12,665 nucleotides of DNA from DATKRB01 sp036501425 (lineage in GTDB: Bacteria > Actinomycetota > Acidimicrobiia > Acidimicrobiales > RAAP-2), in NCBI GenBank assembly GCA_036501425.1, contig DASYAI010000048.1, forward strand, positions 1-12,665, written 5' to 3'. The stretch's first letter is position 1, and every line of letters starts with the position of its first letter. This document shows positions 7,835 through 12,665 of this stretch, piece by piece. The translations under genes were made by a program, and so were the position numbers. Under the pieces are notes generated by a model. The model saw nothing but the letters and a program-made list of their open reading frames with translations. It was not told where the DNA came from and did not search any database.

Positions 7835-9201
7835 AGGGGGGCCAGCTGGGCGGCCGTCGGCTCGGAGCAGCAGAACCAGGGTTCGGTGATCCGGGGCCGC
7901 GGGCCGGCCGGGCCCCTCGAGACCGATCCGGGGGCCGGGCCGGGCCGATCCGGGGGACCCGAGGCGCGGACCAGGTCGTCGAGGGCAGCGAACGTCTCGG
8001 TGGCGGGCCGCTCGACGTGCGTCTCGACCAGCGCCGCCACGTCGCGCTGGAGGGCGTCGATGGCGGGGTCCGGGTGCGCCCATGGCCATCCGAGCTGAGC
8101 CGGGTCGTAGGCGCCGAGGTGCGGGGCCAGCTCGGGTCGTCCGAGCAGGAGCGAGCCGTCCGGCACCAGCAGGCGGACCGAGTACTGCACCGGGTCCACG
8201 TTGGCCACCAGGTCGTGGGCGATGACGAAGTCCAGCAGGTCGACCAGGTCGCCCCGATCGGTCCACGGGGTGAAGGGCAGCCAGGACGGTCGGACCTCGA
8301 GCCCGGCCCGGCGCAGGAGGCGGACCGCCGCCGAGGCGTCGGCCACCGTGTGCCCCTTGTCGAGGACCGCCAGGATCGGGTCGCTCGCCGACTCGAACGC
8401 GGAGACCACGAACGCGCACCCCGCGGCCCGCAGCTCGGCGAGCCGGTCACGGTGCGCCAGCACGTGCTCCACCTTGGTCGTGACGTCGAAGGTGAGGCTC
8501 GGATGCCGCCGGTGGAGCTCGGCCACGATCTGCATCGACCGGGCCGGGGTGTTGAAGAAGTCGGGATCGGCGAAGGAGACATGGCGGGCGCCGGCCTCGA
8601 CCACCTGATCGATGTCCGCCAGCACCACCGCCTCGTCCACCCGGCGGACCCGCCCGTCGTAGACCACCGGCACCGGGCAGTGCCGGCAGCGGTGCGAGCA
8701 GCCCCGACCCGCCTGCACCGCCGCCATGAGCCGCTCCTCCCCGCCGATCTCGACCCGGGCGTAGCGCTCCAGCGGCGCCAGCAGCCGGCGCGCGGGAAGG
8801 GGCGAGGGTTCTCGGCGTCCTCGGCCCAATTGCACCGGGGGGCCGGGGTCTCCGCCGCCGGCCCAGCTCACCAGCCCCGCCTCGTACTCGCCCGCGATGG
8901 TGGTCAGCTCCCTGAGGCTCCCGTGCCCCGAGGCGGCGTAGAGCCCGTAGACGCAGAGCGGCAGCTCGGGCCGCAGGGCCCGGAGCGAGGTCGCCGCCTC
9001 GACCGCCAGCCGCATGGCGGTGAACATGGGCACCGATAGGGCCGCCCGGTCGCACCACGCCACGTCGGCGGGGTCCAGCGGGTCGAGGGCCAGGTCGGCG
9101 CACCGCACCTCGTGCCCGGCGGCCAGCAGCGCCGCCGCGGCCGTCGCGAGCTCGAGCGGCTGGTGGCCGAGCTCGTAGGTCGAGATCAGCAAGACCCGCA
9201 C
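7813..9201 (-). CDS. B12-binding-like radical SAM protein with C-terminal CCSEP tail
   Basis: A 462-residue protein. Residues 1-115 look like a cobalamin-binding Rossmann fold (MRVLLISTYELGHQP...) but lack the DxHxxG cobalt-ligand motif. The radical SAM core carries CX3CX2C at Cys168, Cys172 and Cys175 (GRGCSHRCRHCPVP), followed by VSFADPDFFN (208-217) and VSAFESASDPILAVLDKGHT (266-285), as in Elp3/MiaB-like proteins. A Pro/Gly-rich linker (413-437) leads to EPWFCCSEPT, with Cys444-Cys445 both encoded by TGC. From memory, RefSeq has a CUAEP/CCAEP-tail radical SAM (seleno)protein family with this tail; its function is undetermined. The GTG at 9201 is preferred because the fold starts there and TACGCT lies 6 nt upstream. 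GTG 9279, overlapping the ATP-grasp stop as GTGA, would add 26 Ala/Gly-rich residues. It probably acts with the upstream ATP-grasp enzyme. Confidence 0.9.
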   Translation of the reverse strand: MRVLLISTYELGHQPLELATAAAALLAAGHEVRCADLALDPLDPADVAWCDRAALSVPMFTAMRLAVEAATSLRALRPELPLCVYGLYAASGHGSLRELTTIAGEYEAGLVSWAGGGDPGPPVQLGRGRREPSPLPARRLLAPLERYARVEIGGEERLMAAVQAGRGCSHRCRHCPVPVVYDGRVRRVDEAVVLADIDQVVEAGARHVSFADPDFFNTPARSMQIVAELHRRHPSLTFDVTTKVEHVLAHRDRLAELRAAGCAFVVSAFESASDPILAVLDKGHTVADASAAVRLLRRAGLEVRPSWLPFTPWTDRGDLVDLLDFVIAHDLVANVDPVQYSVRLLVPDGSLLLGRPELAPHLGAYDPAQLGWPWAHPDPAIDALQRDVAALVETHVERPATETFAALDDLVRASGPPDRPGPAPGSVSRGPAGPRPRITEPWFCCSEPTAAQLAPLYSGPAA

Positions 9202-9207
9202 CCGGCC

Positions 9208-9213
9208 AGCGTA
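9208..9213 (-). promoter_or_regulatory. -10-like box TACGCT before the internal GTG of the radical SAM gene
   Basis: On the minus strand TACGCT fits TANNNT and ends 6 nt before the GTG at 9201, matching the leaderless spacing seen elsewhere in the window. If used, it would let the radical SAM gene be transcribed separately from the ATP-grasp gene and would support the shorter start. Confidence 0.35.
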
Positions 9214-9275
9214 CGGGGCCGCCGCCCCGGCCCGGCCGGCCACCGGACCGGCGTCCGTCGCGGCTCCCGAGCCCG

Positions 9276-10484
9276 TCACCGGACCCGAACGCTCAGGCAC
9301 GCCTCGGCCTGGCGCAGAGCCGCCACCACCTCTGCCGGCGAGGCGGCGCGGGCGAAGGCGAAGCCCAGGTAGCGGTCGCCCTCGGGCAGCGGCACCACCG
9401 GGCGCCCCGGGGGAATGCTGATCTCGAGCCCGACGATGCCCGGCACGGCTCGGGCCTGCTCGGTACCGTCCACCCCTTCGAGGACGCCGCGCTGACCGAT
9501 GGGCAGCATCATCACCCCGGAGGGCTGCGGCTCGCGGGTCATCCCGGCGGTGCCCAGGCCGATGGCGTGCCGGATGATCAGCTCCTCGAGGCTGATGCCG
9601 GCGCCGAAGCGCAGGGTGCGGGCGCAGAGCCCCCCGATCGACCGGGCCGCCACCTCGATGAGCACGACCTGGCCGGTGCCGGTGATCCGCACCTCGGCGT
9701 GCACCGGGCCCTCGGTCAGGCCCAGGGCCCGGGCGGCGTCCGCCACCGTGGCCCCGATGGCCTCCACGACCTGCGGCGGCTGGCCCGACGGGGTGACGTA
9801 GATGGTCTCCTCGAAGTACGGACCGTCCAGCGGGTCGGGCTTGTCGAACAGGGCCAGCACCTCCAGCGTCCCGGCATGGAGCAGCCCCTCCACCGCTACC
9901 TCGGTCCCGGGCACGAACGCCTCGATCAGCAGCTCGTCGTCGCATTCGCCGAGGAGGGCGGTGATCCGGGCTGCCGCCGCCCGAGCCTGGTCGGCGTCGT
10001 CGGCCCGGATGACCCCCTGGCTGCCCGAGCGGGTCAGGGGCTTGAGGACGCAGGGATATCCGACCTCCGAGGCGACCGCGGCCGGGTCGGCACCCCCTCG
10101 GAGGACCGCATGATCGGGCTGGGGGAGCCCGGCCGCGGCGAACCGGCGCCGCATTGCCCGCTTGTCCCGGGTCGCGGCGACTGCCTCGGGCGGGTTGTGG
10201 CGCAACCCGAGCCGGCGCGCCGCGGTGGCCGCGACCAGGGTGCCGGGATCATCCACCGCGAGCACCGCGTCCAGCGGGGAGCGGCGGTGGAGTGCCGCGA
10301 TGGCCTCGGAGGCCGCGTCGACGTTCCCGAAGGGCACGACCACCGCCCGGTCGCCCATCGACCGAGCGAGGGCCTGGCGGCGCTCGGAGCCGACCACGAC
10401 CTCCACGCCCAGCTGCTGCGCGGCGGCGATGAAATCGGGCGCCCGATAGGTTCCGGTCGGCAGCAGGAGGAGGACGCGGGCCAT
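9276..10484 (-). CDS. ATP-grasp domain protein, carboxylate-amine ligase-like
   Basis: A 402-residue cytoplasmic enzyme of the ATP-grasp superfamily, which activates a carboxylate as acyl phosphate and joins it to an amine or other nucleophile. The N-terminal Rossmann-like domain (1-100) starts MARVLLLLPTGTYRAPDF and includes VLAVDDPGTLVAA. The ATP-grasp fold shows NPPEAVAATRDK (97-108), Lys148 in YPCVLKPL, the Gly/Ser loop SGSQGV (153-158), LLIEAFVPGTEVAVEG (185-200) and metal-site segments HAEVR (262-266) and LIEVAARSIGG (275-285). The usual ExN metal motif reads Glu277-Val-Ala, resembling the IEIAAR form of BacD-type L-amino acid ligases. Peptide or amide bond formation is therefore plausible but not shown. 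It starts at ATG 10484, 23 bp from the divergent NfuA-like gene. The stop overlaps or lies near the radical SAM gene start, so both are probably one operon. Confidence 0.9.
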   Translation of the reverse strand: MARVLLLLPTGTYRAPDFIAAAQQLGVEVVVGSERRQALARSMGDRAVVVPFGNVDAASEAIAALHRRSPLDAVLAVDDPGTLVAATAARRLGLRHNPPEAVAATRDKRAMRRRFAAAGLPQPDHAVLRGGADPAAVASEVGYPCVLKPLTRSGSQGVIRADDADQARAAAARITALLGECDDELLIEAFVPGTEVAVEGLLHAGTLEVLALFDKPDPLDGPYFEETIYVTPSGQPPQVVEAIGATVADAARALGLTEGPVHAEVRITGTGQVVLIEVAARSIGGLCARTLRFGAGISLEELIIRHAIGLGTAGMTREPQPSGVMMLPIGQRGVLEGVDGTEQARAVPGIVGLEISIPPGRPVVPLPEGDRYLGFAFARAASPAEVVAALRQAEACLSVRVR

Positions 10485-10490
10485 GACCCC

Positions 10491-10500
10491 TATGATCGTA
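10491..10500. promoter_or_regulatory. Overlapping divergent -10-like boxes in a 23-bp intergenic gap
   Basis: The + strand reads TATGAT at 10491-10496, 11 nt before the NfuA-like ATG at 10508. The minus strand reads TACGAT at 10500-10495, 10 nt before the ATP-grasp ATG at 10484. The two boxes share bases 10495-10496 and both predict leaders of only about 4-5 nt. Neither gene has a well-spaced Shine-Dalgarno sequence and no clear -35 boxes are visible. Two polymerases could not occupy this site together, so expression of the two units would be mutually exclusive at any moment. Confidence 0.45.
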
Positions 10501-10507
10501 GGCAGGG

Positions 10508-11149
10508 ATGACTGAGCCTGGATCAGACAGCACCGTGGTCGTGCGGGTGAGCGACGGGGCCCTTGCGGTGGTACGCGAGGTCCGGGCGCAGGAGGACAAC
10601 GCCGACTCGCTGGCATTGTGGATCGAGATCGGCGGGACCGGGGCCGACAGCTACGCGTACGAGATGTACTTCGAGGCGGCGGCGGACGCCGGGACCGACG
10701 ACTGGACGGCGGACCTCGGCGGCCTGCCGATCGTGGTGCCGGCCGACAGCGTCGAGCGGATCCGTGGGTCCCTGCTCGACGTCCAGGACGGCTCGCTGGC
10801 GATCGAGAACCCGAACCGTCCCCCCTCGGGGGTGCCCGCGATCCCCGGCCCTCCCTCGGACGCCGATCTCACCGGCGAGGTCGCCCAGCGGATCATCCGG
10901 GTGCTCGAAGGCCAGATCAACCCGAGCATCGCCTCGCACGGTGGTCGAGCGGACCTGGTCGCGGTGCAGGACGAAGCGGCGTACCTGCGCTTGAGCGGCG
11001 GCTGCGCCGGATGCGGGATGGCCGCGGTCACGCTCAGCCAGGGGATCGAGGTCGCGCTGCGTGAGTCGGTGCCCGAGATCACCCGGGTGATCGACGTGAC
11101 CGACCACGCGGCGGGCACGAACCCGTACTACGAGCCGGCCAAGAAGTAG
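10508..11149 (+). CDS. NfuA-like Fe-S cluster carrier (degenerate A-type domain plus NifU C-terminal domain)
   Basis: A 213-residue protein likely to carry [4Fe-4S] clusters to apo-enzymes. Residues about 8-101 resemble an A-type (HesB/IscA) scaffold: VVVRVSDGALAVV, LWIEIGGTG, YEMYFEAA, PIVVPADSVERIRGSLLDV. This half contains no cysteine, as in Escherichia coli NfuA, where the degenerate domain binds client proteins. A Pro-rich linker (104-118) leads to a NifU C-terminal domain (about 122-200): INPSIASHGGRADLVAV and the cluster-binding Cys166-x-x-Cys169 in SGGCAGCGMA. Length is close to NfuA (191 residues in E. coli). ATG 10508 is chosen because homology begins just after it and a -10-like box lies upstream. 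It is divergent from the ATP-grasp/radical SAM pair, whose radical SAM enzyme needs a [4Fe-4S] cluster. Confidence 0.93.
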   Translation: MTEPGSDSTVVVRVSDGALAVVREVRAQEDNADSLALWIEIGGTGADSYAYEMYFEAAADAGTDDWTADLGGLPIVVPADSVERIRGSLLDVQDGSLAIENPNRPPSGVPAIPGPPSDADLTGEVAQRIIRVLEGQINPSIASHGGRADLVAVQDEAAYLRLSGGCAGCGMAAVTLSQGIEVALRESVPEITRVIDVTDHAAGTNPYYEPAKK

Positions 11150-11192
11150 CCCGGGACACGACACGAGCCGTTCGAGCAGCGGCGCCACCGAG

Positions 11193-11205
11193 GGCCGCTA
11201 CGGCC
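11193..11205. terminator. Possible hairpin between convergent NfuA-like and DUF169 genes
   Basis: GGCCG at 11193-11197, loop CTA and CGGCC at 11201-11205 form a perfect 5-bp stem in the 82-bp gap between two convergent genes. No T-run is present. It is a weak candidate for a shared terminator; nothing else was seen in the gap. Confidence 0.25.
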
Positions 11206-11231
11206 GAGGACCGCGTATGGCCCGAGGGACT

Positions 11232-11960
11232 TCAGCTCCCGAAGCGGCGGGCGTCCTCGGTGGCGTACTGGGCCACCACGGCGTCGGTCGCCGCGGTGGC
11301 CCGGACACGGTCGACGACCTGGGCCAGCCGGCCGGCCGGGATGGCGCAGGTCATCTCGCTGTTGGGCATGCCGGTGCGCGTCCGGCTCAGCATGCAGCCG
11401 ACGCTCGCCGCCACCTCGTCCTGCTCCTTGGCCACGGCCACGATGTGGCACTGGGGCTTTCCCTCGATCCGGAGACCCGGCAAGGCGTCGGAGAGCACCA
11501 TCAGCTGCCGACCGTTCACCCGGATGAGGACGACGTCGGGATCGATCGGGGTGCCGGCCAGGGGCCCGTAGGTCACCGCGCCGGGCCGGCTCGCGACCAC
11601 GGGGATGCCCGGGACCATCTCCATGGTCACCCAGCCCGATTCGAGCAGGGCGGCGACGTCCGAACGTCCGGCCACCTCGTCCAACGTGCCGAACCCGTGG
11701 GTCATGGTGCCCACGCTGCAGTTGGCGTGGTCCGCCGCCACGGTGGAGAAGGTGCGGTCGGCCGCCTTGGTCCAAAAGACGCATCCGGCGGCGACCCGGC
11801 CGGTTCTCCCGTCGGGCGTGGGGTCGGGCATGGGGTCGCCGAAGGCCTCGACCCCGGCGGGCACGTCACTCGAGAACGTGATGGCGATGGGCGGGGTGCG
11901 CAGACCGAGCGATTCCGTGAGCGCCGAGGCCAGCTCGGACCAGCGAGTTTGGGGGGACAT
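11232..11960 (-). CDS. DUF169 family protein (COG2043 type)
   Basis: A 242-residue cysteine-containing cytoplasmic protein of a widespread family without an established function. Family landmarks, recognised from memory, are PPIAITFSSDVP (23-34), AAGCVFW with Cys60, DHANCSVG with Cys81, VNGRQLMVL (148-156), CHIVAVA with Cys171, ASVGCMLSRTRTGMPNSEMTC (185-205) with Cys189 and Cys205, and a short helical end. All five cysteines lie in conserved segments, which suggests metal, Fe-S or thiol chemistry, though this is inference. The ATG at 11960 is preferred because family similarity starts there and a promoter with a -10-like box 7 nt upstream is present; the frame stays open further up but that part is antisense to the divergent gene. 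It shares a 111-bp intergenic region with the DUF2237 gene. Confidence 0.88.
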   Translation of the reverse strand: MSPQTRWSELASALTESLGLRTPPIAITFSSDVPAGVEAFGDPMPDPTPDGRTGRVAAGCVFWTKAADRTFSTVAADHANCSVGTMTHGFGTLDEVAGRSDVAALLESGWVTMEMVPGIPVVASRPGAVTYGPLAGTPIDPDVVLIRVNGRQLMVLSDALPGLRIEGKPQCHIVAVAKEQDEVAASVGCMLSRTRTGMPNSEMTCAIPAGRLAQVVDRVRATAATDAVVAQYATEDARRFGS

Positions 11961-11967
11961 GCCGCCC

Positions 11968-11997
11968 AGTCTGACCCGGGTCGCTGCGACCGGGCAA
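11968..11997 (-). promoter_or_regulatory. Promoter for the DUF169 gene: TTGCCC - 18 bp - CAGACT
   Basis: On the minus strand TTGCCC (11997-11992) and CAGACT (11973-11968) are separated by 18 bp, and the -10-like box ends 7 nt before the ATG at 11960. The spacing suits a leaderless transcript. CAGACT lacks the first T of the consensus, so strength is uncertain. Confidence 0.4.
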
Positions 11998-12037
11998 CCG
12001 GACCTCTGCCCGATGGCCGCGCCCGACCCGGCGGGGG

Positions 12038-12065
12038 GGGACAGCCGTCGATCGGGCGCGATACT
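12038..12065 (+). promoter_or_regulatory. Promoter for the DUF2237 gene: GGGACA - 16 bp - GATACT
   Basis: GGGACA (12038-12043, four of six matches to TTGACA) and GATACT (12060-12065) are separated by 16 bp. The -10-like box ends 6 nt before the GTG at 12072, again leaderless spacing. A run of eight G (12033-12040) overlaps the -35 region. Confidence 0.4.
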
Positions 12066-12071
12066 GGGTCG

Positions 12072-12464
12072 GTGGCGGAACGAAACGTGCTCGGCAGCGA
12101 GCTCGAGCCCTGCGGAGACGATCCCGTCACCGGCTTCTATCGGGACGGCTGTTGCAACACCGGGCCCGAGGACGTGGGAAGCCACACGATCTGCGCCGTC
12201 GTGACGGCGGAGTTCCTGGCGCACCAGCACAGCATCGGCAACGACCTCGTGACGCCGATGCCGCAGTACCACTTTCCGGGACTCGTGCCCGGCGATCGCT
12301 GGTGTGTCACGGCAGTGAACTGGCTGCGCGCCCACCACGACGGGGCGGCGGCCTTCGTCGTGCTCGCCGCGACCCACGAGCGGACCCTCGACGTGGTCCC
12401 TCTGGAGGCACTCCGCGCGCACGCGGTCGACGTTCCCTCGGGTCCGAGCGCCCTCGAGAGCTGA
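12072..12464 (+). CDS. DUF2237 family protein (COG3651 type)
   Basis: A 130-residue protein matching, from memory, the small conserved DUF2237 family along nearly its whole length: NVLGSELEPCGDDPVTGFYRDG (5-26), Cys27-Cys28 followed by NTGPEDVGSHTICAVVT (29-45), FLAHQHSIGNDLVTPMPQ, FPGLVPGDRWCVTAVNWL (68-85) and LAATHERTLDVVPLEALRAHA (98-118). Conserved cysteines are Cys14, Cys27, Cys28, Cys41 and Cys78. The function of the family is not established; there is no signal peptide or membrane segment. The start is GTG at 12072 because the family motif begins five codons later and a promoter-like pair precedes it at leaderless spacing. Upstream in-frame sequence belongs to the antisense of the DUF169 gene. 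It diverges from the DUF169 gene. Confidence 0.88.
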   Translation: MAERNVLGSELEPCGDDPVTGFYRDGCCNTGPEDVGSHTICAVVTAEFLAHQHSIGNDLVTPMPQYHFPGLVPGDRWCVTAVNWLRAHHDGAAAFVVLAATHERTLDVVPLEALRAHAVDVPSGPSALES

Positions 12465-12503
12465 AGTCACCGGGCCAAACGGGCTACCGGGCTCCCTGGA
12501 CGA

Positions 12504-12665
12504 CTAGACGACGGCGCCGCTGATCTTGGCCTCGATGATCCGCTCCTCGTCCCAGCCGAGGTCGCCCAAGATGGCGTCGGCGTCCCCGGAGAACTCGGGG
12601 GCCGGGTTCAAGGTGGGCAGGGTCCGGTCGAACTGGATCGGGGTGGCGATGAGGGGCAGGCTCTG
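12504..12665 (-). CDS. CaiB/BaiF family CoA-transferase, C-terminal fragment (gene runs off the right edge)
   Basis: The minus strand is open from the window edge to a TAG at 12504 and encodes the last 53 residues of a protein. The end has the features of family III CoA-transferases (CaiB/BaiF), which move CoA between organic acids: LPLIATPIQFDRT, where the family usually reads a short strand before the substrate-side loop, then NPAPEFSGDADAILGDLGWDEERI, equivalent to the usual closing 'P.lGeHt..iL.elGy....I', and a short tail ISGAVV. The fragment is too short to tell substrate or catalytic Asp. The 39-bp gap to the DUF2237 gene (12465-12503), a convergent arrangement, holds nothing recognisable. 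Confidence 0.8.
   Translation of the reverse strand, partial: QSLPLIATPIQFDRTLPTLNPAPEFSGDADAILGDLGWDEERIIEAKISGAVV

Noticed and set aside
7861..7875. Selenocysteine codon in the radical SAM tail
   Set aside because: Both tail codons are TGC and no in-frame TGA occurs before the natural stop, so this copy is a cysteine form and not a selenoprotein.
7567..9039. Long + strand open frame opposite the radical SAM gene
   Set aside because: Antisense shadow. The minus strand carries the CX3CX2C motif and a continuous known fold.
9567..10511. A 314-codon + strand open frame opposite the ATP-grasp gene
   Set aside because: Antisense shadow without motifs. The minus frame contains the full ATP-grasp pattern.
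12033..12040. Run of eight G as a possible phase-variation tract
   Set aside because: It lies outside coding sequence and overlaps a promoter candidate. Short G runs are expected at this composition, with no sign of switching from one sequence.
11961..12470. N-terminal extension of the DUF169 frame up to 12470
   Set aside because: It lies antisense to the DUF2237 gene, which has clear family motifs, and across the divergent promoter region.

Overview
The window is very GC-rich, densely coded DNA with strong G/C preference at third codon positions. Frequent GTG starts, 4-bp GTGA overlaps, -10-like boxes directly in front of start codons (leaderless style), an ACT-malic enzyme and a GH15 enzyme all fit a high-GC actinobacterium. 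An Acidimicrobiia-like lineage is my guess, because the sequence alone does not fix the taxon. No tRNA, rRNA, IS element, CRISPR array or phage gene was seen, and no intergenic stretch exceeds about 165 bp.

Left (1-2422): the 3' end of an acyl-CoA dehydrogenase gene overlaps a second, complete acyl-CoA dehydrogenase-like gene by 4 bp, the usual layout of actinobacterial heteromeric dehydrogenases. An aldo/keto reductase on + follows and converges on a second aldo/keto reductase on - (2423-3415). Both keep the full D-Y-K-H tetrad at identical residue numbers.

Centre (3416-7834): three + strand genes cover central carbon metabolism: a malic enzyme with an N-terminal ACT domain, a GH15 trehalase/glucoamylase-type glycosidase, and a COG4119-type Nudix hydrolase 10 bp behind it.

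Right-centre (7813-11149) is the most interesting part. A minus-strand pair encodes an ATP-grasp ligase-like enzyme and a B12-binding-like/radical SAM protein. The latter ends in a Cys-Cys-Ser-Glu-Pro tail, resembling a poorly characterised family in which the second Cys can be selenocysteine (CUAEP/CCAEP tail). The pair is divergent from an NfuA-like Fe-S carrier gene across only 23 bp, where two opposed -10-like boxes overlap by two bases. An Fe-S carrier next to a radical SAM enzyme is functionally plausible. The product of the pair is unknown.

Right (11150-12665): two divergent cysteine-rich genes of unknown function, DUF169 (-) and DUF2237 (+), share a 111-bp promoter region. The C-terminal end of a CaiB/BaiF-type CoA-transferase gene on - closes the window.
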